Of a DNA stretch of 64,000 nt, positions 8,014 through 16,645 are shown piece by piece. The stretch covers positions 1-64,000 of the forward strand of contig JACMNQ010000049.1 of assembly GCA_014378465.1 (NCBI GenBank), in the 5' to 3' direction. Numbering within the stretch: the stretch's first letter is position 1; each line of letters opens with the position of its first letter. This DNA comes from Oligoflexia bacterium (GTDB taxonomy: Bacteria; Bdellovibrionota; UBA1018). The notes beneath the pieces are model-generated. The model ran no database searches and was not told where the DNA came from. It worked only from the letters and a program-made list of their open reading frames with translations. The position numbers were made by a program, and so were the translations under genes.

Positions 8014-9105
8014 ATGAATTCTCACTTGAGTCAACCCTGGATTCCTCTCTCGCGCATCGAATCACTGATCCAGCTGGAGCCGGCTCTTGCCGTACTCGGG
8101 CTGGCTCTCGGTGCCTGGTTGATCTACAAGATCTTTCTGCGCGACATTTCCGTCGAGCGTCATACGAATCTGAAGAATCTGTTTTCGAATCTTCTGATGC
8201 ACATGGGGCTCTGGATCGTTCTGTTCATCACCTATGGGCTGCTTCAAAAAGGCATCGTCATCGGTTCGACTCTGGAACGTTTTTCCTCCTACTTGGGACT
8301 CGTGACCCTGATTTCCGGCGCCGTGGTTTTTGTAAAGACCTGCAGGATTCTCCTTTTTGAATACCTCTTTCTGGGACACATGAACGTGGGAGTGCCAGTC
8401 CTGCTGGTCAACCTTTTCACGCTTCTCATTTCCATCTGCATGACGGGATGGATCGCCACTGAAGTCTTCAACGTGCGGCTCGCTCCGCTGCTCGCGACTT
8501 CGGCCATCTTCTCCCTCGTTCTCGGTCTCGCGCTGCAGGACACTCTGGGAAACCTTTTCGCCGGAGTCGCGCTCCAGCTCGACAAACCCTACGAAATCGG
8601 GGACTGGATTGAAATCAAGAGTGGGCCTGAGAAGAGGGTGGGACAGGTTTACGAAATCTCGTGGCGAGCGACTCTGCTCATCGGTCTGAGTGAAGAAGCT
8701 CTCACGATCCCGAATCGGATGATGGCCCAGGCGGAAGTCTCGAATTTTTCGAAAAAACAGGGTGCCATTCTGCGGAGTCAGATCTTCAAGGTTCCTTACG
8801 GAGTTTCCATTCCTGAAGTCAAAAACATCCTGACGACAGCAGCAACCAAAGTACTGCAAGTGCGCAAGGAACCGGCTCCGGTCGCGCTGGTTTCTGAAAC
8901 ATCGGAAGCGGGGATGTCGTTCAAGGTGGTCTATTCGATCACCGAATTTGGTTCTCAATTCATGATCGCGAATGGCGTCATCACTGCATGCGTTGAAGCG
9001 CTGGAAAACGCTGGAATCAGATTGGCACCGCAGCGTGTCCAGATTGTACCCGAGGCCACTCCGGCACTTTCTCAAAACATTCAAAATGCACATCAGAATG
9101 CATAA
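8014..9105 (+). CDS. Small-conductance mechanosensitive channel (MscS family)
   Basis: A 363-residue inner-membrane channel that opens on membrane tension during osmotic downshock. Four to five hydrophobic helices are followed by the pore helix and beta domain signature ATSAIFSLVLGLALQDTLGNLFAGVALQLDKPYEIGDWI, diagnostic of MscS. Then come GQVYEISWRAT and IPNRMMAQAEVSNFS of the beta domain, and a cytosolic cage region. ATG at 8014 was preferred to a TTG two codons earlier. It appears monocistronic and follows the decayed S41 gene. Confidence 0.92.
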   Translation: MNSHLSQPWIPLSRIESLIQLEPALAVLGLALGAWLIYKIFLRDISVERHTNLKNLFSNLLMHMGLWIVLFITYGLLQKGIVIGSTLERFSSYLGLVTLISGAVVFVKTCRILLFEYLFLGHMNVGVPVLLVNLFTLLISICMTGWIATEVFNVRLAPLLATSAIFSLVLGLALQDTLGNLFAGVALQLDKPYEIGDWIEIKSGPEKRVGQVYEISWRATLLIGLSEEALTIPNRMMAQAEVSNFSKKQGAILRSQIFKVPYGVSIPEVKNILTTAATKVLQVRKEPAPVALVSETSEAGMSFKVVYSITEFGSQFMIANGVITACVEALENAGIRLAPQRVQIVPEATPALSQNIQNAHQNA

Positions 9106-9124
9106 TCCACGGCGAATGAACTTT

Positions 9125-9162
9125 TAAAAAGGCTGTCTAGCCGCTCCAGGCCGTGTTTTTTT
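9125..9162 (+). terminator. Possible terminator after the MscS gene
   Basis: A short GGCT/AGCC helix and a downstream GGCC lie ahead of a run of seven T (9156-9162), twenty to sixty bases after the channel gene stop. The helix is weak, so confidence is low. Confidence 0.35.
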
Positions 9163-9227
9163 GCATGGCATAGGGATTGCTTTTCCCCTTGTGACTTTTC
9201 GGAGTCACACCGGGGGAGGGTGAGCGG

Positions 9228-9809
9228 ATGGAACTGCTTTCATTTTCGAATCAAGAATCGCATGAGGTTTTAGATCCAGGCGCCGATCATGGCGCCGGTA
9301 GAAGCACTGGGGCTTCGCAGCTCAAAGAACTTCAGCAGTCTCGCCGAGTGCAGCCCCGCTACGAATTTCTGCGGGTCGCAGACTGGGATTTTTTCACAGC
9401 AGGTACAGGGATCAAATCCGGATTTCTCGAGAACATCGGAGAACGGGGCTGTCTTTTCAGAACGGCCGAACCCATCGAGCATCGTCGCTGGATTCGCATG
9501 ATCGTGCGCGAACCGGTAGAGAACCTTCTCATGGTGCTCGTGGGACGCATCGTGCGTCGCGAGGATAAAATGGAATCCTGGGATGATCGGACGGTCACCT
9601 TGTATCGCCATGGGGTGGAGTTCATTCAGCCTCTGAACCCAGTCTTGCTTGAGAGGATCAAAAGGGACCACACGACTTGCGTCGTCTGCGGGGACTCCCA
9701 CGCGAGCATCCCGGATCTGACGGATGCTGATGCTCACTACTGCGTACTCTGTCATTTGCGTCGTGCCTGCCACAATCTGATGGTGCACGACGAACTCGAC
9801 GAAGCTTGA
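9228..9809 (+). CDS. PilZ-like protein with C-terminal cysteine (zinc-finger-like) motif
   Basis: A 193-residue cytosolic protein. Residues 39-135 look like a PilZ c-di-GMP-binding domain: RRVQPR supplies the RxxxR motif (R40, R44), ENIGERG stands where (D/N)xSxxG is expected with Gly for Ser, and HGVEF matches the closing strand. The C-terminal 45 residues contain CVVC (151/154), YCVLC (172/175) and a further CH, a CxxC-CxxC arrangement suited to zinc. A strong GGGGGAGGG ribosome site precedes the ATG, and a GTGACT/AGTCAC hairpin (9191-9208) sits just upstream of it. The altered Ser in the second motif makes c-di-GMP binding uncertain. Confidence 0.7.
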   Translation: MELLSFSNQESHEVLDPGADHGAGRSTGASQLKELQQSRRVQPRYEFLRVADWDFFTAGTGIKSGFLENIGERGCLFRTAEPIEHRRWIRMIVREPVENLLMVLVGRIVRREDKMESWDDRTVTLYRHGVEFIQPLNPVLLERIKRDHTTCVVCGDSHASIPDLTDADAHYCVLCHLRRACHNLMVHDELDEA

Positions 9810-9963
9810 GCAGCTGCTTCAGCGCCCGAAGTGTCGAGGGTGCGGCCAAGACGGCGATGAATAACTTCTTTTTATCCAGCGGCGCAAGCTACACGAACAC
9901 TTACTGAACCGGCGCGGCATTCACGAATGCGACTGCTCCGGCGGTCCGACCGATAACTCGTTG

Positions 9964-10002
9964 GCGTGAGGTCAGCGTACACTGTGTGCGCTGACCTCAC
10001 GC
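9964..10002. repeat. 39-base near-perfect palindrome in intergenic DNA
   Basis: The arms GCGTGAGGTCAGCG (9964-9977) and CGCTGACCTCACGC (9989-10002) are perfectly complementary over 14 bases. The symmetry continues inward with one G-T pair, to a single central base at 9983. There is no T-run, so it is not a standard terminator; a separate terminator follows at 10028. It could be a cruciform, a recombinase or dimer-protein site, or a transposon relic. Confidence 0.75.
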
Positions 10003-10027
10003 AGCAACTCAAGCGGCTTCTGAATTG

Positions 10028-10064
10028 AAAAGGCCCAGGTGCTTCGCAGCATCCGGGCCTTTTT
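10028..10064. terminator. Bidirectional terminator between the PilZ gene and tig
   Basis: AAAAGGCCC and GGGCCTTTT frame an inner GG-TGC/GCA-CC helix. The outer A-run and T-run make it usable on both strands. It sits between the end of the plus-strand PilZ gene and the end of minus-strand tig. Confidence 0.82.
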
Positions 10065-10106
10065 CGTGAACTGGATTTCGGAATCGGCCGAAGCCTCTGC
10101 CGGGTC

Positions 10107-11444
10107 CTATTTCTCTTTTTTGATCTTCGCTTTTTCGAGAAGGAATTTCACGGTCTTGTCTTCGCGCATGCGGAATTCAAGATCGTCACGGCGCTGTGGG
10201 TTCTTCAGGTAGAACTCACGGACGCGGGCTTCGTCGACTTTCATATTGGTCGATAGGGTGGTCATCTCGGTATCAATGTCGGCTGGACCCACCGTGATGG
10301 TTTCCTTCTTCGCAATCGCTTCAAGGATCAGGCTCGCACGAACCTGATTCTCAGCACGTTTGTTGAGGTTCTCGAGTTCAGCCACGAGCGCTTCCTGAAT
10401 CATCTGATCCGTGAAGCCCTGGTTCTTGAGGTTATTGCCGACTTCCTGGGCGAGAGCGCGGGTCTGAGCCTGCACGAGGCTGGATGGAACGTCGAAAGTG
10501 TTCTTTTCGATGAGCTGCTGAAGAAGATCGCTTCTGAGTTTGCGATCCACTTCGTTCGCACGTTCAGTGGTCAGGTGGTCATTGGCCTTTTTCTTCAGGT
10601 CAGCGACACTGTCGTAACCCATGGTCTTGGCCAAAGCGTCATCGAGAGGAGGCAAGGTCTTGGTCTTGAGTTCGTTGATGGTGACGGTGAACTCGGCATC
10701 TTTGCCAGCCAGGTCAGCTTCGTAGAAGTCCTTTGGGAATGGAACGCGGAAGGTTTTGGTTTCACCCTTCTTCATGCCGATCATGTTTTCTTCGAAGCCA
10801 GGAATCAAAGCATCAGAACCGATTTCGATGACTCGGTTGCCTTTCATTCCTTCTTTCGGCTCGACACCGGTGTCAGTGACGACGCCCCCGTCAAAGGTCA
10901 TGTCAGCATATTCGCCCTTTTGAGCGGTGTGCTTTTCATCCGTGATCGGATCGAGCTGGGACTGGGAATCGAGAATGCCTTTGATGGCGGTCTCCACATC
11001 CTTGTCCGTGATTTCAGCGTTGCCCTGAGAGAGCGCGACGCCGGTGTAACCTTTGACATCGATGTCAGGCATGACTTCGACAGTCGCGGTGAAAGTCAGA
11101 TCCTTGCCTTCATGCAGAGAGTGATCGTGTTCGCCGTCGCCGGTCTTGTGATCAGGAGTGTCGATCTGAGGGCTGCCGACTGCCATGATTTTTTCCGAAC
11201 GGAGAGCCTCGCGGTAGGATTCATCAATCAAATTGTGGAACACGCGATGACGTACGTCTTCGCCGTAATACTGCTTCACGACTGACATCGGCACGTGGCC
11301 GGGGCGGAAGCCTTTGATCTTGGCGGTGCGCTGAACTTCAGCGAGGCCTTTCTCATAGTGCTTGCTCACTGTCTTGGCAGGGACCTTCACAGTCAATTTA
11401 CGAGTAATGTTCGACGCCTTCTCAACAGATACAGTAATGTCCAT
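10107..11444 (-). CDS. tig: Trigger factor (ribosome-associated chaperone, peptidyl-prolyl isomerase)
   Basis: A 445-residue protein close to the usual family length. The N-terminal domain contains IKGFRPGHVPMSVVKQYYG, the ribosome-binding GFRxGxxP signature. The central FKBP-type domain follows (KGEYADMTFDGGV to KKGETKTFRVPFPKDFYEADLAGKDAEFTVTINELK), then the helical C-terminal chaperone domain with NQVRASLILEAIAKKE. It binds the ribosome near L23 and shields nascent chains. tig is commonly followed by clpP/clpX; here it is the last gene of the minus-strand core block and ends at a bidirectional terminator. Confidence 0.97.
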   Translation of the reverse strand: MDITVSVEKASNITRKLTVKVPAKTVSKHYEKGLAEVQRTAKIKGFRPGHVPMSVVKQYYGEDVRHRVFHNLIDESYREALRSEKIMAVGSPQIDTPDHKTGDGEHDHSLHEGKDLTFTATVEVMPDIDVKGYTGVALSQGNAEITDKDVETAIKGILDSQSQLDPITDEKHTAQKGEYADMTFDGGVVTDTGVEPKEGMKGNRVIEIGSDALIPGFEENMIGMKKGETKTFRVPFPKDFYEADLAGKDAEFTVTINELKTKTLPPLDDALAKTMGYDSVADLKKKANDHLTTERANEVDRKLRSDLLQQLIEKNTFDVPSSLVQAQTRALAQEVGNNLKNQGFTDQMIQEALVAELENLNKRAENQVRASLILEAIAKKETITVGPADIDTEMTTLSTNMKVDEARVREFYLKNPQRRDDLEFRMREDKTVKFLLEKAKIKKEK

Positions 11445-11484
11445 ATGTCAGCGGTTTTATTCTAATTGAGTGGCTAAGGAAAGC

Positions 11485-12381
11485 CTAAAAGGTCAGACCC
11501 GGATACCAAACTTGGTCCTGCCAGAGCGCACGTGCCGGTGCGGTCGGACCCACGAGGGATCGATCCCGAGTCTCGAGAATCAGGCGAGTGCAGTCAGGTT
11601 CTCTGCGGTCTTCGCCTACCTGCAGCAAAGTTCCAGAAATTCCGCGCACCATCTGTTTGAGAAACCCTGTCCCGACGAGTCGAACTCGGACAAGGCCAAA
11701 CGGAGCTCCACCTGTCAGTGCGCTTTCAAGGTGGGGCGCCCCCGGGATTCCGATGGACTCAAGCGTGACTTGAGCTTCGAGAATCCTGCGGACGGTGGGG
11801 CCTGGTTTGGAGCCCGAGGCTTGAAAGGGCTTGAAGTCGTGTTCGCCTTTGAGGTGGTTGAGCGCCCGCTGAATCGCCGGGAGATTGAGCGGTCTTTTGA
11901 TCCACCAGGAGTAGGGCTCAAGATGCGGCAAAGCGCTGGGTCCCTGTTGAAAGTAGTAACTGTACTGTTTGTGAGAGGCGCTCCGCTGAGAGTGAAAGTC
12001 AATCGGGACCGACCGGAGAGCCTGGATCCGGATATCGATGGGGAGCAGAGAATTGAGCCCCTTCTGCAGAATCAGGGGGTCCCACTCCTTCTTCTTGAGA
12101 CTGAAATGGGCGACCTGGCCAACAGAGTGAACTCCGGAATCCGTTCGCCCGCTGCCGACCACGGCAAACTTCTCGCCGGTGATTTTTTGCAGGGCGAGCT
12201 CCAGGGTTTCCTGAATGCTGGGCGCATCGCCCGAGTTCGTGCCGGATTGCTTCTGCCAACCGCAGTACTGCGTTCCGACGTAGGAAATCAGGGCTGCGTA
12301 CTTGAACATCGGGCCGTCATACTTGAAATGTGCTTCAAGATCGGGCTGTTCAGGCTCAGGAGAAGCCTGGTGTGAAGTCAT
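11485..12381 (-). CDS. truA: tRNA pseudouridine synthase A
   Basis: Isomerises uridines 38-40 of the tRNA anticodon arm. The catalytic Asp lies in GSGRTDSGVHSVGQVAHF. Other family blocks are YVGTQYCGWQKQ near the start, SQRSASHKQYSYYF, and VGTGFLKQMVRGISGTLLQVG towards the C-terminus. The ATG at 12381 leaves 16 bases after the upstream gene. An ATG at 12309 (MFKYAALISYVG) would give a shorter, more typical N-terminus, because the first 24 residues are low complexity. No strong ribosome site was seen for either. Confidence 0.94.
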   Translation of the reverse strand: MTSHQASPEPEQPDLEAHFKYDGPMFKYAALISYVGTQYCGWQKQSGTNSGDAPSIQETLELALQKITGEKFAVVGSGRTDSGVHSVGQVAHFSLKKKEWDPLILQKGLNSLLPIDIRIQALRSVPIDFHSQRSASHKQYSYYFQQGPSALPHLEPYSWWIKRPLNLPAIQRALNHLKGEHDFKPFQASGSKPGPTVRRILEAQVTLESIGIPGAPHLESALTGGAPFGLVRVRLVGTGFLKQMVRGISGTLLQVGEDRREPDCTRLILETRDRSLVGPTAPARALWQDQVWYPGLTF

Positions 12382-12397
12382 GTCGCCAGGCACGGTC

Positions 12398-14827
12398 TCA
12401 GAGCTCAAACGTGAAGCCGGCGTTGAAGCCCGTGGCCATGATTCCGACTGCACCCGAAAAAGTGCTCAGTCGTGCGTAATTGACCGTGAGGTAGTAATGT
12501 TTGATCCCGTTGGCATCATAGAGATCCCAGGCAGCACCGCGACTGATCCAGTCGAGGAGAAAATTCACGCCCGCTTCACCGTAATACCCACGCGACTCTC
12601 CGTAATGCCAAGGCCCGTTGTCATTTCGGGTTTCGACATACCCGATGATCGCCGGGCCGAATTCCACGTAGGGTTTGATGTAGCGACTGAGGTTGGCTCT
12701 GTAGATGAGGCCGGCGGTCAAAGGGATCGTGAAGAACTGAAGCTTGGTCTGAGAAAGCGCATCGAAAAGCACTCCACTTTCTTTGGTGAGCGGAAATTTG
12801 AAAGGTCCTTGACCGTTCTTGAACGTGAAGCCCAGGTTCAGGATGACGCCCAGACTGCCAATCCACTCGCGGTCAAAGGGCTTGAACTCATAGAAAAATT
12901 TGAGGTCCGGGACGAAATTGCTGCCATACACCGTCTTGTACGGCGCAGCTGCAGTGTCATTGGTCGCATTATGGTCCGATGTGACGTCGAACTGGATGCC
13001 AAAAGCCTGGTGAGTCAAAGGTTCCATCTTGGGCTCAAGCGTCTTGCCCGCGTGGAAGTCATCGATCGCACTGCCGTCCCCGGGAGTGTGAGTGATTTTC
13101 GGTTTTTCCTGTTCGATGAAGGATCCCTGAGGCGTGGGCTTCTCATTGAGCTTGCGCTGGAGGGCTTCCGTATAACTTTCCTGATTGGCCGGCGGGGCGG
13201 GGTTCATTCCCTGACGAAGTTTTTGAATGTAGGGGTCAGGATTTTCCTGAGTGCGTGCGGGTTCATTCTTGATCGTGTCCGACTTCTTGGCGTCTTCTTC
13301 TTCGATCTTCTTCTGGAGAGAGTCGATGTAGGGAGAGTTCGAAGCTTCCTGGGCTTGGCTTGAGCGGGTCGAGAGTGCGGCAAACCCGATCAAGGTCGTG
13401 CCTGCAAGCAAAGTGAAAGCACCCCGCCGAATGAACGTTGCCGGTAGAAAAGCGATGATCCACGCGAGCAAGGTCAAACTCAGGAGAAGGGCGGCGGCTC
13501 CCAGGTGGAGCGCAAGCCATCCGAACAATTGAACTGGAATGAGCGCGGTCAGGACTGGAAAGCGAAAGGCAGGATGTTCCATCAGCCACTCTGCGGCAGG
13601 AGGGGACCAGCCGTAATACCAACGAACGAAAAGTTGACCGAAGTCATGTTGAAGAAGCACGCGATCTCGAAACTGCCTGAGCATGAGCACTGGAGCATCT
13701 TCGCCCGAACGAAAAGCTGCAGTCGCGATGAAGCAGCTGCTTTTCTGAAGGAAAGTACTGATCTGAGAAGTCTGAACGTGGGTCAGGGGACAGCCAAAGG
13801 CGCTGTAGGCGCCAGCATTGTCTCGCAATGCAAACGCAAGGTGATACGAGTTGCCGCCGGTACCATCTGTGTTGGCAAACCCCGTGACTTCGCGCGAACC
13901 TCCGACTGGAACGCGAGGATGAAGCTGATTCACAATGATGCTGGAGGTATTGGGTGGAGCGTTGTTCTGCCCGACAACGATGATTGCGTTTGCTCCGGAC
14001 TGAGTCGTCCCACCCAGCTTGTCCGTATTGAGATAAATGCGTTCGTCACCAGGGAAATACAGGCTATCCAAAGTGTCGGGTGAACAGGCCGAAAGAGTCG
14101 GCAGGGTGGTTTCCAGCTGAAGATTCAGGGTCGCTGTTTCAGGAGTTCCACCGACTGCGGCCGTATCTGAAAAATTGAAAGTGAAAGTGAAAGGCTGTGC
14201 GGTGCTGCTCACATCCACTGTGCCTGGAGTGGTTCCGAGGCAGCCTTTGATATCCGCGTTCAGAGTGCAGAGATTCTGCAGAAAAAAACCGACTTCAACA
14301 GTACCGCCGCTTGTGGGTACGAGGACAGGTGCGAACTGGTAACCTTCAGCCACGGTGCTCGGAACACGATTGACGAGGATTCCGGTGCAGGCATCGGAGA
14401 GACGGTCCTGGCACGGGAAGTTATTCACATCATAGAGGGGCACGAACGCAGTTCCACCCGACTTCAGGCCTGCATTGATCGAAATGAAAGGTTTGGTAGT
14501 GTTGACGTTGAACTGCACCAGATTTGAGGCGTCAATCCGATCGGTGACGGTGATTTGACGGAATTGGGAAGTCATGCCCGTGCCAGGATCAGTTACCGTG
14601 TCTCCTGAGTCCACATTCAGGCCTGCAATCCCGCTTGGAGCGTAAAAAACAGTCGCAGAACCTCCCAAGGAGGGAGTCACCAGGCCATAAGGAGCCACAG
14701 GCGTTACACTTGAAGCAGCCCTTGCACCCGTCGTTCCGACCGAACCGAGCGCAACACCCGCAAGCGCAACCGAACTGAAAAATTTAATTGAGAATCTTGA
14801 TGAGTGTTTCAGCGATTTGCACAGCAT
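12398..14827 (-). CDS. Chimeric envelope protein: secreted N-domain, internal CFI-box, membrane helices, second leader-like segment and C-terminal beta-barrel
   Basis: An unusual 809-residue protein. Residues 1-37 form a signal peptide ending GARA. Residues 38-360 are a secreted, beta-rich domain of unknown function. Residues 365-415 start CFIATAAFRSG and run through LRQFRD and YYGWSPPAAEW, matching the CFI-box sorting-like domain normally found at protein C-termini. Hydrophobic helices follow (423-460). Then comes a second leader-like stretch, RRGAFTLLAGTTLIG to SSQA (467-492). Three degenerate repeats of the type PYIxxLQxKL lie at about 499, 532 and 551. Residues 605-809 look like an outer-membrane barrel ending in FEL. 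The start overlaps asd by 44 bases, with AAAGGAG nine bases before the ATG. It may be a fused or processed precursor; function unknown. Confidence 0.8.
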   Translation of the reverse strand: MLCKSLKHSSRFSIKFFSSVALAGVALGSVGTTGARAASSVTPVAPYGLVTPSLGGSATVFYAPSGIAGLNVDSGDTVTDPGTGMTSQFRQITVTDRIDASNLVQFNVNTTKPFISINAGLKSGGTAFVPLYDVNNFPCQDRLSDACTGILVNRVPSTVAEGYQFAPVLVPTSGGTVEVGFFLQNLCTLNADIKGCLGTTPGTVDVSSTAQPFTFTFNFSDTAAVGGTPETATLNLQLETTLPTLSACSPDTLDSLYFPGDERIYLNTDKLGGTTQSGANAIIVVGQNNAPPNTSSIIVNQLHPRVPVGGSREVTGFANTDGTGGNSYHLAFALRDNAGAYSAFGCPLTHVQTSQISTFLQKSSCFIATAAFRSGEDAPVLMLRQFRDRVLLQHDFGQLFVRWYYGWSPPAAEWLMEHPAFRFPVLTALIPVQLFGWLALHLGAAALLLSLTLLAWIIAFLPATFIRRGAFTLLAGTTLIGFAALSTRSSQAQEASNSPYIDSLQKKIEEEDAKKSDTIKNEPARTQENPDPYIQKLRQGMNPAPPANQESYTEALQRKLNEKPTPQGSFIEQEKPKITHTPGDGSAIDDFHAGKTLEPKMEPLTHQAFGIQFDVTSDHNATNDTAAAPYKTVYGSNFVPDLKFFYEFKPFDREWIGSLGVILNLGFTFKNGQGPFKFPLTKESGVLFDALSQTKLQFFTIPLTAGLIYRANLSRYIKPYVEFGPAIIGYVETRNDNGPWHYGESRGYYGEAGVNFLLDWISRGAAWDLYDANGIKHYYLTVNYARLSTFSGAVGIMATGFNAGFTFEL

Positions 14828-15857
14828 TGAGTGCTGCTCCTTTTCTCAGATTGTCGGAAACGACCCAGAGGTTGAGTCCGTTTTCAACTGAGGTGTCTTT
14901 TCTGATGCGTCCCACATAGACCGCGTCGTTGCCGGTGGCGCCTTCGACTGGATCACCTTCGCCCGTCACGTTCATAGGATAGATCTGTTTGGAAGGATCA
15001 TCGAGCAAAATCACGCCGTCCTGAGCACCCAGAGCGGCACGCACCTCTTCGACTGAGAAAGGCTTTTCGCATTCGATGTTCACGGATTCGCCGTGGCAGG
15101 AGAAAGTCGGAACGCGAACTGCGGTGACGGAAACCTTGAGCTTCGGGAGGCCCATGATCTTGCGGGTCTCGTTGACCACTTTCTGTTCTTCGCTGGTGTA
15201 CCCATCGTCTTTGAACCCACCAATCTGCGGAATGCAGTTGAAGGCGATCTGGTGGGAGAAGACCTTGGCCGGAAGAGACTTCTGATTGAACATCGCTGCG
15301 GTCTGAGCCGAGAGTTCGTCCATCGCAGCGGTCCCTGCACCACTCGTGCTCTGGTAAGTGGAGACGACGATGCGTTTGATGCCCCACTTTTCATGGATGG
15401 GTTTCAGTGCGACGACGAGTTGCACCGTGGTGCAGTTCGGGCCGGCGATGATGCGGGCTTTGCCCTTGGGCGTGGAATTGGAAAGGCCACTGAGTTCCTT
15501 GCCATTCACTTCAGGAACGACCAGAGAAACTTCCGGATCGAGGCGGTAAGTGGCGGAGTTGTCGATGACCCAGGCGCCCGCCTCGGCAGCGTGGAGTGCC
15601 CATTCTTCGGAGACTTCGTCGGAAGCATCAAAGAAGGCGATGTCAATTCCGTCGAAGCAGCCTTTCGTCATGGCAGTGCAGCGGTAAGGTTTTTCGTTCA
15701 GGTGGAGGATTCTTCCTTCAGAGCGAGCCGAAGCGAAGGGGCGAAGTTCCGCGACTGGAAATTTTCGATCTTCAAGGATCTCGAACAATTCCCGACCCAC
15801 GGCGCCAGTGGCGCCGACAACAGCAATCTTATAACCGTGATTCTTCTGCGTGCCCAT
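14784..15857 (-). CDS. asd: Aspartate-semialdehyde dehydrogenase
   Basis: Converts aspartyl phosphate to aspartate semialdehyde with NADPH, feeding lysine/diaminopimelate, threonine and methionine synthesis. The 357 residues begin with the NADP-binding KIAVVGATGAVGRELFEIL. The catalytic Cys is in GPNCTTVQL, with STYQSTSGAG and FNCIPQIGGF blocks following; a His-containing VRVPTFSCHGESVNIE matches the base-containing motif. It overlaps pssA by 29 bases at its start and the chimeric envelope gene by 44 at its end, indicating tight co-transcription. Confidence 0.97.
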   Translation of the reverse strand: MGTQKNHGYKIAVVGATGAVGRELFEILEDRKFPVAELRPFASARSEGRILHLNEKPYRCTAMTKGCFDGIDIAFFDASDEVSEEWALHAAEAGAWVIDNSATYRLDPEVSLVVPEVNGKELSGLSNSTPKGKARIIAGPNCTTVQLVVALKPIHEKWGIKRIVVSTYQSTSGAGTAAMDELSAQTAAMFNQKSLPAKVFSHQIAFNCIPQIGGFKDDGYTSEEQKVVNETRKIMGLPKLKVSVTAVRVPTFSCHGESVNIECEKPFSVEEVRAALGAQDGVILLDDPSKQIYPMNVTGEGDPVEGATGNDAVYVGRIRKDTSVENGLNLWVVSDNLRKGAALNAVQIAETLIKILN

Positions 15858-16587
15858 GACTCTGTTGAGTAGCGCGGGACGGGCCTTTGATCAAACGAAA
15901 TACGGCGTAAACGAGGCTCAAGGCCACGTAAGTGACCAGGACCAGAAACAGGGTGATTTCAGGTTTGACCGCGATCAGAATCATCGCGAGCACACCGACC
16001 ATGAGGTAGCCGAAAGTTGCCCGCGAACGCCAGTTCACTTCCTTGAACGAAGGAAATGGAACCGTGCTCACCATGAGACTGGCCAGTCCGAAAGTGAAGA
16101 TGAGGGCCACGAGCTCACGCGAGAACATCGAGCCGTCCGCAGGCCATCCCAGCGTCTGATTGAAGATGATGTAAGTGGCGACGACTCCCGCTGCCATCGG
16201 GATCGGAAGTCCCTGAAAGAAACTCGAGCTGATCTTGCCGGCGCTCACATTGAATCGAGCAAGCCGCAGTGCTCCACATGCAGTGAATAAAAACGCGGCC
16301 AGCCAACCCAAGCGGCCATAGGGTTCGAGTGCCCACTGATAGAGGAGGATGCCTGGAGCTGCTCCAAAGGAAACGAGGTCTGACATGCTGTCGTACTGGA
16401 CCCCGAACTCACTCGTTGCCTTGGCCATTCGAGCGACTCGTCCATCCAGCGCATCGAAAATCGCCGCTGCCAGAATCGCCCAGGCGGCTGGGACAAACTC
16501 CTGATGAATGGACGCAATCATCGAATAAAAACCGCAAAAGAGATTCGCAGTCGTGACCAGGTTCGGGACGATATAGATTTTTCTCAT
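15829..16587 (-). CDS. pssA: CDP-diacylglycerol-serine O-phosphatidyltransferase
   Basis: Makes phosphatidylserine, the precursor of phosphatidylethanolamine, at the inner membrane. The 252-residue multi-helix protein carries the CDP-alcohol phosphotransferase signature DG-xx-AR-x8-G-xxx-D-xxx-D, seen as DALDGRVAR followed by FGVQYDSMSD. The N-terminal YIVPNLVTTANLFCGF is typical of the small PssA subfamily. No psd decarboxylase gene is in the window. It uses CDP-diacylglycerol supplied by CdsA, encoded in the same gene block. Confidence 0.94.
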   Translation of the reverse strand: MRKIYIVPNLVTTANLFCGFYSMIASIHQEFVPAAWAILAAAIFDALDGRVARMAKATSEFGVQYDSMSDLVSFGAAPGILLYQWALEPYGRLGWLAAFLFTACGALRLARFNVSAGKISSSFFQGLPIPMAAGVVATYIIFNQTLGWPADGSMFSRELVALIFTFGLASLMVSTVPFPSFKEVNWRSRATFGYLMVGVLAMILIAVKPEITLFLVLVTYVALSLVYAVFRLIKGPSRATQQSHGHAEESRL

Positions 16588-16645
16588 GAGGTGGGTATCA
16601 GAGTAACCAGCCCGAAACCTGAAAGCAATGGGCCTGATGTTGTCA

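Noticed and set aside
8062..9093. 343-codon minus-strand frame over the MscS gene
   Set aside because: Composition rich in Arg/His/Gln/Asp without any domain; the plus strand has a clear MscS.
12302..13363. 353-codon plus-strand frame antisense to the chimeric envelope gene
   Set aside because: It crosses two well-supported minus-strand genes, has no recognisable domain and no ribosome site.
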